DNA of 64,000 nt, taken from the NCBI RefSeq assembly GCF_016756615.1, contig NZ_AP023262.1, forward strand, positions 5,023,501-5,087,500, written 5' to 3'. A program made the translations under genes and the position numbers. A model generated the notes under the pieces. It worked only from the letters and a program-made list of their open reading frames with translations. It had not been told where the DNA came from and did not search any database. This DNA is from Mesorhizobium sp. L-8-3 (lineage in GTDB: Bacteria > Pseudomonadota > Alphaproteobacteria > Rhizobiales > Rhizobiaceae). Positions 45,464 to 54,906 of the stretch are shown here, in pieces; the first letter of the stretch is position 1; every line of letters starts with the position of its first letter.

Positions 45464-45516
45464 CCCCGCCCATCCGCCGGCCGAGTCGGGCGGTGTCGGC
45501 CGCCCGGCTCGTGATG

Positions 45517-46395
45517 CTAGATGCGCGCCAGTTCCTCGGCCAGAATTTTCTGGACGACGCGGATGCGGGGGCTGGGTTGCAGTTCCTGGTGGGTAACAAG
45601 CCAGATCGGCACGGGAACCGGCGTCATATCAGGCAGGAGCCTCACCACTCCAGGCGTCCGTTCCGCCACTTCGCGCAGCATCGCCGCCACGCCAATGCCC
45701 CGCCTGACCATTTCCCACACAGCAACCGAAGAATCCGAGACCAGCCTGAAATCGGCGGCTTCAACCGGAATGCCGATCTCGCGAAGGTAGCCGGAAAAGC
45801 GCACAGCGTCGTCGAATCCGATCAGTCCCGCCCTGGCCAGATCGGCCGGGCCTTCCGGCAAGCCGTTTCGGGCAACCCAGCCTTCGGACGCATAGAAGCA
45901 CGCCAGCGTATCGCGGACATGGTGGCCGACCAGGCCGGACCGATCGGGCCGCACATGACGGATAGCGATGTCCGCTTCCCCGCGGTGCAGGTTGCTGAGC
46001 CCATTTGAGGCGACGATCGCGATCGTGATCTGCGGCGCTTCCGACCTGATGCGCTCGACGATCGGGGGAAGAATGTAGGCGGCGTAGGTATCGGTTGCGG
46101 AAATGCAGACCCGCCCGCTGATCTCCTGCACCCGACCGCTTGCGGCCAGGGCAACGGAGTCCGCGGCGTCACTCATGACGCGGACATGATCGAGCAGTTC
46201 CAGCCCGGTCTGCGTCAACACGAGCTTGCGGCCGCGCCTTTCAAACAGGGGCACGCCAAGATCGGCCTCGAGCGCCAGGACCTGCCGCGACAGCGTAGGT
46301 TGGGTCAAGCCGAGCTCGCGTGCCGCAGCCGACAGGGATCCGGCCGTGGCGGTCGCGTGGAATGCGCGAATGTGGTTCCAGTCGATGACTTTCAT
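45517..46395 (-). CDS. LysR family transcriptional regulator
   Basis: This 292-residue regulator starts MKVIDWNHIRAFHATATAGS, and the winged helix includes LSAAARELGLTQPTLSRQVLALEADLGVPLFERR. The effector domain is complete (ISATDTYAAYILPPIVERIRS onward). The start was placed at MKVIDW, where homology begins, 51 codons inside the longest frame. It is divergent from the methyltransferase gene, with 85 bp between them, so it probably controls that gene and itself. Confidence 0.9.
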   Translation of the reverse strand: MKVIDWNHIRAFHATATAGSLSAAARELGLTQPTLSRQVLALEADLGVPLFERRGRKLVLTQTGLELLDHVRVMSDAADSVALAASGRVQEISGRVCISATDTYAAYILPPIVERIRSEAPQITIAIVASNGLSNLHRGEADIAIRHVRPDRSGLVGHHVRDTLACFYASEGWVARNGLPEGPADLARAGLIGFDDAVRFSGYLREIGIPVEAADFRLVSDSSVAVWEMVRRGIGVAAMLREVAERTPGVVRLLPDMTPVPVPIWLVTHQELQPSPRIRVVQKILAEELARI

Positions 46396-46480
46396 GCGTT
46401 TTCGTATATCATTGGTGCGATTTTCGGCAATTTTCTTCTTATGTGCATATGGTAAGCCGCTCAGCAAGGAGCATTTCACC

Positions 46481-47119
46481 ATGAGCACAGCGAGCGACGC
46501 CCGTTTCTGGGACCGGTCTTCAGGAAAATACGCCAAGGCTGCGATCAAGGATCAGGCCGGATATGAACGCACGCTGGAGCGGACCCGCGCCTTCCTGGGA
46601 CCGGATGACCGGGTGCTGGAACTGGGTTGCGGAACGGGCACGACGGCGCTCCGTCTTGCAGGCAGCGTGCAAAGCTATGTTGCGACGGATATTTCTGCCG
46701 GAATGATCGAGATAGCCGAAGAGAAAAACGCTTCCGGCGCTGTCGCCGGGCTTGCCTTCCGCGTTGCGACCGCAGAGGCGCTTGCGCATGAGGTGCACCG
46801 GTTCGATGCGGTTCTGGGCTTCAACTATCTCCATCTGGTGCGCGACGTGCCGGGCACGCTGCGCAGCATCCATGCACTGCTTGCGCCGGAAGGCCTGTTC
46901 ATTTCCAAGACGCCGTGCCTCGGGGACATGAACCCGCTCATCCGGCTCGTCCTGTTGCCCGCGATGCGAGCGATCGGAAAGGCGCCTCATGTAAGCATCT
47001 TCCGGGCGACGGAACTGGATCAGCTCTTGCTTGACGCGGGCTTCGACATCCTCGCTGTTGAAAGCCACGCAACCGGGAGTAGCGACGGCCGGCCCTACAT
47101 CGTCGCGCGCAGGAGATGA
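46481..47119 (+). CDS. Class I SAM-dependent methyltransferase
   Basis: This 212-residue enzyme has motif I VLELGCGTGTTALRLAG near residue 46, the acidic position ATDISAGMIEIAEEK, and LGFNYLHLVRDVPGTLRSIHALLAPEGLFISKT near 115. It resembles UbiE/Methyltransf_11 proteins acting on small molecules. AAGGAG lies 9 bp before the ATG at 46481; codons upstream belong to the divergent promoter. It is paired with the LysR gene. The substrate is unknown. Confidence 0.85.
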   Translation: MSTASDARFWDRSSGKYAKAAIKDQAGYERTLERTRAFLGPDDRVLELGCGTGTTALRLAGSVQSYVATDISAGMIEIAEEKNASGAVAGLAFRVATAEALAHEVHRFDAVLGFNYLHLVRDVPGTLRSIHALLAPEGLFISKTPCLGDMNPLIRLVLLPAMRAIGKAPHVSIFRATELDQLLLDAGFDILAVESHATGSSDGRPYIVARRR

Positions 47120-47195
47120 CGTGGACGGCCGGGACTCTCGGTCGAAGCTCTGTCCGATAGCGAGAGGAAACCATCTCCGAACAGCCTCGCGATGG

Positions 47196-47831
47196 CTAAT
47201 ACAACTCTCGCAACCCGGCGGAGGTCTTGATCACGGCTCGGTAGCGATGCTGCTCCCCCTTCCGAATACGCGGCGGGTTTTGGAGGCCAAGCCGTTGATA
47301 GAGGGTTTTGACCGCAGTCGGATCCGGGTGCTCGATCACGAACTCGACAAGTGTCAGGTCGAGGTTCGTCATCGTCATGGCAGGATGTCCTTGCGCCCCC
47401 CAATCGATAACTGATGGTGCGACGCCGTCCATCGGCAATGATCCGTCAGAAGGCATCGAGAAGGACCAGATACGCCCCCCGCGCGACACTCGTATTTTCT
47501 GCCCAAGGATAGCTCCATGAGCAGAAAGGACTGTGTCGATGTTACTCGTCCGGACGACCCATCCTCGAAGACGATGCCCGGCATCCCACGCATGTTTGAC
47601 AACGGCCGGATCGCTCAAGTCAAACCAACGAGCGCGTCCGGGACCTTCCGCAGCCGGATCAATGGCTATGACCTCCAGGAACACATCATCGCCCAAGCGC
47701 ACGAGCAGATTATGGGTTCCCATCTCTGGATGGTTGCCTCCGAACGGCATGTCGACACCAAGCAGATTGCGGACATGCTCAGCGCCTGCTTCCAGGGTGG
47801 GGGCAATGATTGTCAGGTGGTCGAGTTGCAA
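47196..47831 (-). CDS. VOC family (glyoxalase-like) protein
   Basis: This 211-residue protein resembles the glyoxalase-like fold used by isomerases, dioxygenases and lactoylglutathione-type enzymes. The N-terminal betaalphabeta module begins LDHLTIIAPTLEAGAEHV, with GGNHPEMGTHNLLVRLGDDVFLEVIAID. The second module ends NLDLTLVEFVIEHPDP. The start is a TTG at 47831 with GGGAG six bases upstream. It lies downstream of the monooxygenase-like gene on the same strand, with 193 bp between them in which no gene is recognised. The reaction is not determinable. Confidence 0.75.
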   Translation of the reverse strand: MQLDHLTIIAPTLEAGAEHVRNLLGVDMPFGGNHPEMGTHNLLVRLGDDVFLEVIAIDPAAEGPGRARWFDLSDPAVVKHAWDAGHRLRGWVVRTSNIDTVLSAHGAILGQKIRVSRGGRIWSFSMPSDGSLPMDGVAPSVIDWGAQGHPAMTMTNLDLTLVEFVIEHPDPTAVKTLYQRLGLQNPPRIRKGEQHRYRAVIKTSAGLRELY

Positions 47832-48024
47832 TGGAGACTCCCTTTCGTGCGGCTTGCGAGCTTTCGCGGCATGCAGGGCAGCAGCTTGAGCATGCCCTGT
47901 CCGATGGCTCGATGGATCGCATCATCTCGCGCATCGTCAGCCAGACGACGGTGACAGTCGATCAAGCCTGAAGCGGTGATTGGCCGACGGATACCCGAAG
48001 CACTCGATGCGTGAGGCGAGAGCG

Positions 48025-48339
48025 TCATTTCTCGCCGACCTTACTTTCCCATGCGCGGGCATGAAGAACGTTGCATATTTGATAGTTGAAGCTGCTGAAG
48101 AACTTCGTGAAGCCAAGCCTTTTGGCTTCGATGTGCTCGGGATGGCTTTTCCATTCGCGAAGCGCCTCCTCGGATTCGAACTCCACGATGGTCACTCTTT
48201 CACCGTCCTCCCCGACAAACCCTTTGTGAGACACGTAGCCGGGAACGGTGCGCGCCAGCTCACCCATGCGCTTTGCCATCACGCCGTATTCTTCTTGAGC
48301 CTGCGCGTTGAGACGGGATCGAAAGACTGCGACGATCAT
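48025..48339 (-). CDS. Antibiotic biosynthesis monooxygenase (ABM) domain protein
   Basis: This 104-residue dimeric alpha/beta-barrel-type protein starts MIVAVFRSRLN and has the ABM pattern of MGELARTVPGYVSHKGF, VTIVEFESEEALREWKSHPEH and AKRLGFTKFF. Members include quinol monooxygenases and heme-handling enzymes. No operon is certain: the VOC gene lies 193 bp downstream and the second LysR gene 140 bp upstream, all on the same strand. The set looks like a small-molecule handling group, by inference. Confidence 0.82.
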   Translation of the reverse strand: MIVAVFRSRLNAQAQEEYGVMAKRMGELARTVPGYVSHKGFVGEDGERVTIVEFESEEALREWKSHPEHIEAKRLGFTKFFSSFNYQICNVLHARAWESKVGEK

Positions 48340-48479
48340 GGAACATTAGCCTCTGCAAACGAAGTGAAAGCGCGGGCTCGCGTCGTCGCGATCTAGACCG
48401 CCTCCCTGCGCAACAAGCGCACTATTGGGGGGCAGAAAGGCATCAATCAAATGCATATTGCAGATTATGATTATGTTCT

Positions 48480-49385
48480 TCAATTATGATCGAGCTTGGC
48501 CTTCATCTCCTTCGCCAGCAGCTCGATCGCTGGGTCGAAGCGACCAGGAACCGCGTTCCGGATCAATGTCACCGTCGCGGATACTTGGAAGTCCGCCACG
48601 TTGAGGGCCTGCAGGTGGGTCCGGTATGGGCTTCGTTCAAATTGCCGGTATGGCACGAGCCCCAGCCCGCCACCGTGGGCAAGGAGCGACAGCTGGAGGT
48701 CTTCGCCGAAGACTTCAGCCGCTACCTGAATGAGGAGGTTGTGCCTGTCAAACGCCCGCTCCAGCGCGGCACGGCAGCCGCATCCGCGGGGATTGAGGAA
48801 CCAGCCCTCTTCCGACAAATCACGCAGCCGCCAGGGGCTGCCGTCTCGCCTGTTCGAGGTTCTCGAAGAAGAGACGACGACCACCAGCTCGCTCCCCAGG
48901 GAAACGCGCAACAGGCTGGTTGGCACCGTATGTGCGTCCGTCAACAATCCAACGGCGCAATCGATCGCGCCGCCGCGGACTTCCTCGATCAAACCGACGC
49001 TCCAGTTTGAGCTGACCTGCATCCGAATCAGGGAGAACGATCGCCGCACGGCATCGAGCGGAGACGTCAGAACCATTTCGGCCAACCCGTGAGCCACGCC
49101 CACCCTCAGTTCGCCGGCAGGATTGGTGGCGCTTGTCGCGCACGCCTCCAGCTCCGCGACAGCGACGAGAACACGCCGACAATATTCGAGCACGTGGTTC
49201 CCATACGCTGTCAGAATCGCTGGCTTCACCGAGCGATCGAATAAAGGGTCTCCGCCGAGGGCGGCCTCAAAATTCTGAATACGTCGCGTTGTTGCTGGCT
49301 GCGTCAGATTGAGGCGGACCGCAGCACGATTGACCGAACCCGTCTCTGCCACCGCAACAAACGCTTGAATATCCTGAATGTTCAT
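48480..49385 (-). CDS. LysR family transcriptional regulator
   Basis: This 301-residue regulator has the winged helix MNIQDIQAFVAVAETGSVNRAAVRLNLTQPATTRRIQNFE and a complete effector domain (GELRVGVAHGLAEMVLTSPL, HGGGLGLVPYRQF). Its promoter side abuts the broken relaxase, which starts within about 50 bp. On the minus strand TTGCCG, 17 bases and TATGCT occur just before the start, which would give a very short leader. Its targets may be the ABM and VOC genes downstream. Confidence 0.88.
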   Translation of the reverse strand: MNIQDIQAFVAVAETGSVNRAAVRLNLTQPATTRRIQNFEAALGGDPLFDRSVKPAILTAYGNHVLEYCRRVLVAVAELEACATSATNPAGELRVGVAHGLAEMVLTSPLDAVRRSFSLIRMQVSSNWSVGLIEEVRGGAIDCAVGLLTDAHTVPTSLLRVSLGSELVVVVSSSRTSNRRDGSPWRLRDLSEEGWFLNPRGCGCRAALERAFDRHNLLIQVAAEVFGEDLQLSLLAHGGGLGLVPYRQFERSPYRTHLQALNVADFQVSATVTLIRNAVPGRFDPAIELLAKEMKAKLDHN

Positions 49386-51127
49386 GAATGAAGAGCATAA
49401 ACTGGCAATGTTTATGCGGCAAATGCATTATGGCGTTGCCTTCGTCGAGCGCGGCGTGGACGATCGCCACCAGTTCCGCTTCATCGTCTCGCCCGAGGAC
49501 GGCGCGGACCTGTCCGACCTCACCGCCTATACACGCGACCTCATGGCCCAGGTGGAAACCGATCTCGGCACGAAGCTCGATTGGGTTGCGGTCAATCACC
49601 ACAACACCGGCCATCCGCATGTCCATGTCATCGTGCGCGGCGTGGACGAGCTGGGCCAGAACCTCGTCATCAACGGCGACTATCTCGCCAACGGCATCCG
49701 CTAGCGGGCGAGCGATCTGGCGACGCTTGAACTCGGCCCCGTCACCGAGATCGAGCAGAGCCGCAAGCTCTCGGCCGAGATCGGTCAGGACCGCTACACG
49801 CACATCGACCGCGCCATGACCGAGGAAGCCGAGGACCGCTTCCTCGACCTGCGCCATGAGCCGGCCGATCATCGTCGCCAGTTCGACCGGACGCTTCGCC
49901 TGCGCCGTCTCGCCAAGCTGGAGAAGATGGGGCTCGCCACCGAGCACGCGCCGGGCGTCTGGGAACTCAGCGAGCGGATGGAACCGGCGCTGCGCGAGCT
50001 GGGCGAGCGCGGCGACATCATCCGAAACATGCACAAGGCGCTGAAGGCCGACGGCACGGAGCGCGATCCGATGACCTTCCAGATTCACGATGCCGCGCCC
50101 GAAGTCCCGATCACCGGCCGCGTCGTCGACAAATATCTGACCGACGAGCTGGGCGAGAACCTGACCGTCGCGGTCGACGGCATCGACGGGCGCACTCATT
50201 ATGTCGCCGGCCTCGACCCGGCCCGCGTCGAGGATGCGCGGATCGGCAGCGTCGTCGAGATCGGCCCGGCCGAGAACGCGAGCCGCCCGTCCGACCGCAC
50301 CATCGCGGGGATCGCCGAGGGCGGCGTCTATCGACCGAGCCGCCATCTTGAACAGGCAAAGTTCGAGGGCCGCGTTCCGGGCGGCGACTATGAAGGATAT
50401 GTCGATGCGCATGTGCGCCGGCTCGAAGCCTTGCGCCGCGCCGGGATCGTCGAGCGGATCGACGCCGAGCAATGGCGCATCCCCAAGGACTTCGAGAACC
50501 GCGCCGCTGCCTATGATGCCGGTCGCAACCGGCAGGCCAATATCCGCATCCTATCGGTCGCCCGGCTCGAGCAGCAGATCGGCGCGGACGGCGCGACCTG
50601 GCTCGACCGGCGGCTCATGTCAGCGGAAACGTCCGACCTTGCGCCGACCGGATTCGGCCAGCAGGTGCGCGACGCGATCGACCGCCGCCGTGCGCATCAT
50701 ATCGACCGGCGTGACGCTACGCCCGGCCCCAACGGCGGGACGCTCTATCGGCGCAATCTTCTCGCTAAGGCGTCATCCGCGGATAACTACGTCGTAGGAT
50801 CGGGATTTGGTTCGATGGTGTAGTTCCAGTCGCCGTGAAAGTCATGGCGTTTGAGCTTGATTGCCTGGAGCTCGGCATCCGAGACTTTGACGCCGGCCGG
50901 ATAGGTGTTGGGATCGAGTTGGCAGCGTACGGTCAAGCCCGCCTCGGTGGTGGTCGCGGCGATCAGCTCGACGATGACCTTGTGACTGACCAGAGCCTTG
51001 CCGCGCCAGTTGGCGGTGATGAACGAGAACAGGCGGTGTTCGATCTTGTTCCACTTGCTGGTGCCCGGCGGCAGGTGACACACGGTGATCGGCATGTGCA
51101 GTTCGTCGGCGAGTTCCTGCAGTTGCA

Positions 51128-51135
51128 GTTTCCAC
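51128..51135. repeat. Left target-site duplication of the IS256-type element
   Basis: GTTTCCAC directly precedes the GGGACTG end; the same 8 bases follow the right end at 52435-52442. Confidence 0.92.
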
Positions 51136-52434
51136 GGGACTGTCAGGAATTCTGTGCGCGAGGCCCGTTTTCGTCACCGACCGACGAACCGTTCGCCGAA
51201 GACAATGGCGAATTGGGTCTTGGCCTCGAACCACTCGCGCGGCGGTCGTTTCCATTCCTCGGCCGCGTGGTTCAGAACCAGATATAGCAGCTTCATGGCG
51301 GCGTCGTCATTGGGGAAATGGCCCCGGGTTCGGACGGCGCGCCGCAGCTTGGAGTTGAGCGCCTCGATGGCGTTTGTGGTGTAGATGATGCGGCGCACGC
51401 CCTCAGGGAAAGCAAAGAACGGAATGACCTGTTGCCAATTGCGCCGCCAGCTCTGGGCGATCGCCGGGTAGCGCTGGCCCCAGTGACCGGCCTCGAACGC
51501 CTCCAGGGCCTGCAGGCCGGCCTCGGCGTCCATGGCCCGGTAGATCGCCCTGAGCGCCGGCACGACCGCCTTGCGGTCCTTCCACGACACGAACTCCAGG
51601 GAATGGCGGATCAGGTGCACAATGCAGGTCTGCACCACGGTCTGGGGAAAGACGGCGTTGATCGCCTCGGGAAAGCCCTTCAGCCCGTCGACGACGGCGA
51701 TCAGGACGTCGCCGACGCCGCGGTTCTTCAACTCGTTCATGACGCGCAGCCAGAACTTGGCGCCCTCGGTCTGTTCGATCCAGATGCCCATGACCTCCTT
51801 GGTGCCGTCGGGCAGGATGCCGAGCGCGATGTAGACCGCCTTGTTGCGCACGAAGCCCTCGTCGCGGATCTTGACCCGAATGGCATCGAAGAAGACGACG
51901 GGATAGACCGCGTCCAGCGGCCGGTTCTGCCATTCGGCGACCTCCTCCAGCACCGCGTCGGTGACCGCCGAGATCAGGTCCGGCGAGACCTCGATGCCGT
52001 AGAGCTCCTCCAGATGGCCGCGGATCTCGCGCACCGTCATGCCGCGCGCATACATCGAGATGATCTTGTCGTCGAAGTCGGGAAACCGCCGCTGGTACTT
52101 GGCGACCAGCTTCGGATCAAAGGTGCCGGCCCGGTCGCGCGGGATCGCCAGCGTCATCTGTGACGTCCCCGTCAGCACCGTCTTCTTCGAATGCCCGTTG
52201 CGGCGATTGGCGTTGCCGTCGGCACCTTCGTCCGCCAGGTGCTCGTCGAGCTCGGCGTTCAGAATGCGCTCCGAAAGCGCCTTCTTCAGGTCGTCGAGCA
52301 GACCGTCCTTGGCAAACAAATCCCTCGGATCACGACCGGCAAGCAGCTGATCCAGCAGTTCTTTCTCGATAGCCATGTGATGATTCTCTCCTTTCCATCA
52401 TCATGGCCTCACGCACAAAATTTTCGACACTCCC
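51136..52434 (-). mobile_element. IS256-type insertion sequence, complete
   Basis: This 1299-bp element has terminal inverted repeats starting GGGACTGTC (left) and GGGAGTGTC (right), matching at 24 of the first 30 positions. It is flanked by the 8-bp direct repeat GTTTCCAC at 51128-51135 and 52435-52442, the size expected for IS256-family insertion. It carries one intact transposase gene. Confidence 0.92.
51174..52376 (-). CDS. IS256 family (mutator-type) transposase
   Basis: This 400-residue transposase has the mutator-type core: VVFFDAIRVKI (first Asp) near residue 160, AVVDGLKGFPEAINAVFP (second Asp) near 225, and a C-terminal YTTNAIEALNSKLRR signature near 335. It is intact from ATG 52376 to TGA 51174. 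It is the only complete transposase gene in the window, so the element may still move. Confidence 0.95.
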   Translation of the reverse strand: MAIEKELLDQLLAGRDPRDLFAKDGLLDDLKKALSERILNAELDEHLADEGADGNANRRNGHSKKTVLTGTSQMTLAIPRDRAGTFDPKLVAKYQRRFPDFDDKIISMYARGMTVREIRGHLEELYGIEVSPDLISAVTDAVLEEVAEWQNRPLDAVYPVVFFDAIRVKIRDEGFVRNKAVYIALGILPDGTKEVMGIWIEQTEGAKFWLRVMNELKNRGVGDVLIAVVDGLKGFPEAINAVFPQTVVQTCIVHLIRHSLEFVSWKDRKAVVPALRAIYRAMDAEAGLQALEAFEAGHWGQRYPAIAQSWRRNWQQVIPFFAFPEGVRRIIYTTNAIEALNSKLRRAVRTRGHFPNDDAAMKLLYLVLNHAAEEWKRPPREWFEAKTQFAIVFGERFVGR

Positions 52435-52442
52435 GTTTCCAC
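52435..52442. repeat. Right target-site duplication of the IS256-type element
   Basis: GTTTCCAC directly follows the right inverted repeat, and equals 51128-51135. Confidence 0.92.
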
Positions 52443-53850
52443 AACCGCACCCGTGAGCCATTGCTGCCGCCCCCGTCGGCGGTGATCGTCAGGCGCGTAG
52501 CGTCGGGGTAGCGCTCGCGGCCCATTTGCACCCACCAACTGCGAATGGCGTTGATCGCGAAGGCCGCCGTGTCGTGATCGATGCCGACGCTGACCCAGCC
52601 GGTGTTGTCGGCAATATCGTAGACGCCGTAGGGGACGGTGCGCCCGAGCTCCGGGATGACGAAGTCGTGTACCCGCACCTGCGGCGGCGAGCCTTGGGGA
52701 TGCCATTCGCGCCCGGCGTTCTTGAAGTCGCCGACCAGTTCCTTCTTCTTGGTGTCCACCGAGATCGCCGGTTCGCCGGCGGCCAGCGCCGCCTTCACCT
52801 GGTCGTTGATGTAGTGGAACTGGGCGTCGCGATCGGGATGGTTTGTCCCCTCGCGTGTCTTGCGGTTGGCCTGCAGCCGATAGCCGAGCTTGTGCAGGAG
52901 TTCCCACACCAGTGTGCGGCCGACCTGATGGCCCATGTCGCACAGCGCATGGGCGAGCTTGCTCAGGCTCTTGCAGGTCCAAAGCAGAGGTGACTGGGGA
53001 TCGCCCCGCGTGTCGGGCTCGACCAGCGCCCGCAGATCGTCAATCAGGCTCGGATCCGTTGCGCTCTTCAATTTGCCGCCAGCCCCGGGCCGGCGCACCC
53101 GCCCAGGATCGATCACCTCGCCGTTGCGCACCTCGCGCAGCGCCCGGCCAATGGTGCTGGGGGCGATGCCGGTGGCGCGCGCCACCGCCGCGATCCCTCC
53201 GCGCCCCGCCGCCAGCGCCTCTGCCGCCGCAAAGCGCCGCCGAGACCGCTCGTCGAGCACTGGACGAAGCGTCTCAAACCGTTGGCGAATGGCTGATTCG
53301 TCGATCACACCGAGACGCTACAACCCGCTCCCCACAAACGGAATCCCACAACCAACCGCCCGTCATCACAATCGATTCATCAATCAACGAATGACGCCTA
53401 AGCTGCGCGCGCGGGAGATCGAACGCATCGGCGGCGAGCTGGCCGCGAGCAAGGGCCTGCCGTTCCGCGCCGCGACCGATGGCGAGACCGTCTCCGGCAA
53501 GTTCACCGGCACCGTGCAGCTATCGAGCGGCAAGTTCGCCCTGGTCGAGCAGAGCCATGAGTTCATGATGGTTCCGTGGCGGCCGGTCATCGACCGACAG
53601 CTCGGCCGGGAGGTCATGGGCGTTGTGCAGGGCGGCTCTGTGTCATGGCAATTGGGTCGCCAGAGAGGAATTGCCTTGTAGCGCCAACTCGAGGGAGCGC
53701 CTATGTCGAGATTCTCGCGCGCTGTGCGCTCACACGTGACCAGAAGCCGATTTCGAGCCGTCACTTCTCACAAAATTCATGCAGGTAAACGAGCAACTCG
53801 ATGTCTGGCGCACCGGGCAAGAAGATTGGCCGATAATTTTCTCAGCCCCT

Positions 53851-54906
53851 TCAAACGCGCATCAGCCAATCGACAAAAGTATTCCCCGCGGCGACCTGCG
53901 CATTGTGGCCGTTGATATAGGCGGAACGCACTTCACTCGGCCTGAAACCATATCGCGCCTGGAATTGCCGGCTGAAGGCGGTGGCGTTGGTAAAGCCGTA
54001 TTCGTAGGCGATCGAACTGATCAGCTTGCGCTCGCTCGATTTCGCCAGGGCATGCTGGCACGCCGCCAATCGGCGGTTCTTGATGAATGTTGCAACGCCG
54101 CCGTGCTTTTCGAAGAGATAGTAGAGATTGCGCCGGGATAGACCGAGGCGCGCGCAGATCATGTCCGGCGTGAGATCGGGCGATTTCAGATTCTCGGCGA
54201 TGAAACGCCGTGCCCGATCGAACTGGATTGCCGCGATCGGCGCCCTGGCGGCCTCCAGGGTTGTCGGCGTCTGACGAACCATTGCCCTGACGAGTGCCCC
54301 GAAAGCCTCGGTCACGGCAGCCGCATCCGTGACCGTCAGCATGTGTGCTCGGTCTTTCACGGACAGGAGAAAATCGGCGATGATTTGAGACAGCGGCCCC
54401 ATGACGCGCAATTGCGAGGCCCGGTCGAGCTCATCTGCAACATCCCAGAAGTCATCGCGACTGAAGAACAGGCTGGAATACTCCGCAACCTCCATTTTCG
54501 CGACAAAGGGTGTCGCGTAAGAGTAAAGAACGAGGTCATCGGCCTTCGATTCGAAGCCTTTTCGGTCGCTATCGACCGCAACACTTCCCCGGGTCACTAC
54601 AGCCAAACACCAGTGATCAAGCTGTGACCGACGAACGACATTGCTACCATAGTCGACCATCATGGGCGGCAGCGCATAATTGCTCAGGAATATCGACCCC
54701 AATTGATAGAGTTCCGAGCTCGCAAGAAAGCCTGCGCTGCGCGGCCCGTCAGGTTCAAGATCGGCCATTCCCTTGCTGAACGCACACCAGGCGTCAAACT
54801 GTTCGTGCGGCCTGAAAGACTCTGTTGAGAATCTATGGCTCGAAATCGGCACACCTTCCTGCGTCATCTGCTTTTCAAGCTCATTAAAATAATCTGCCAG
54901 AGACAA
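53851..54906 (-). CDS. AraC family transcriptional regulator
   Basis: This 351-residue regulator has an N-terminal sensor domain of the kind found in aromatic and small-molecule AraC regulators (WCLAVVTRGSVAVDSD, FFSRDDFWDVADELDRAS), and a C-terminal double helix-turn-helix from about residue 240: ARRFIAENLKSPDLTPDMICARLGLSRRNLYYLFEKHG and ISSIAYEYGFTNATAFSRQFQARYGFRPSEVR. It is separated from the relaxase remnant by 169 bp. Its target may be the transporter pseudogene beyond 55253, which has the same direction but lies upstream of it; the link is open. Confidence 0.9.
   Translation of the reverse strand: MSLADYFNELEKQMTQEGVPISSHRFSTESFRPHEQFDAWCAFSKGMADLEPDGPRSAGFLASSELYQLGSIFLSNYALPPMMVDYGSNVVRRSQLDHWCLAVVTRGSVAVDSDRKGFESKADDLVLYSYATPFVAKMEVAEYSSLFFSRDDFWDVADELDRASQLRVMGPLSQIIADFLLSVKDRAHMLTVTDAAAVTEAFGALVRAMVRQTPTTLEAARAPIAAIQFDRARRFIAENLKSPDLTPDMICARLGLSRRNLYYLFEKHGGVATFIKNRRLAACQHALAKSSERKLISSIAYEYGFTNATAFSRQFQARYGFRPSEVRSAYINGHNAQVAAGNTFVDWLMRV

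Larger units (their letters stand above)
50787..53308 (-). pseudogene. ISAzo13-type transposase, split by the nested IS
   Basis: The N-terminal part (53308 to 52435) has an HTH region and the DDE residues SVDTKKKE and TADGGGSNGS. The C-terminal part (51127 to 50787) starts LQLQELADELHMPITV and has the Glu in TSKWNKIEHRLFSF. If the IS256 element and one GTTTCCAC copy are removed, the frame rejoins at LWK-LQLQ to give 404 residues without a stop. So the break is recent and caused only by the insertion. Translation now stops after LWKRECRKFCA. Confidence 0.88.
50769..53398 (-). mobile_element. ISAzo13-type insertion sequence, interrupted by an IS256-type element
   Basis: The element ends are GGCGTCATCCG on the left and the inverted GGCGTCATTCG on the right (10 of 11 match). 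The flanks are TAA at 50766-50768 and TAA at 53399-53401, a 3-bp target duplication. Removing 50769-53401 rejoins the relaxase frame exactly. Without the nested IS256 element and one copy of its target repeat, the length is 1323 bp. Confidence 0.8.
49430..53681 (+). pseudogene. DUF3363 relaxase (RlxS/VirD2-like), broken by truncation, an amber codon and an insertion
   Basis: Three pieces in one frame make up the remains of a conjugative relaxase. Piece one (from about 49430) holds VERGVDDRHQFRFIVSPEDG and the HUH metal motif HNTGHPHVHVIVRG. An amber codon at 49702-49704 then stops translation. The same frame continues as ASDLATLELGP through RRNLLA at 50766. The C-terminal part resumes at 53402 (LRAREIERIGGELAASKG, MVPWRPVIDRQLG, GRQRGIAL) and stops at 53681. 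The gap is an ISAzo13-type element carrying a second IS. The N terminus is missing. The remnant points to a lost conjugative or mobilisable element. Confidence 0.88.

Noticed and set aside
46396..46480. LysR operator in the divergent spacer
   Set aside because: Several loose T-N11-A matches occur in this AT-rich stretch; none is clearly better than chance, so no site is listed.
51318..52163. 281-codon plus frame inside the IS256-type element
   Set aside because: Antisense shadow of an intact transposase.
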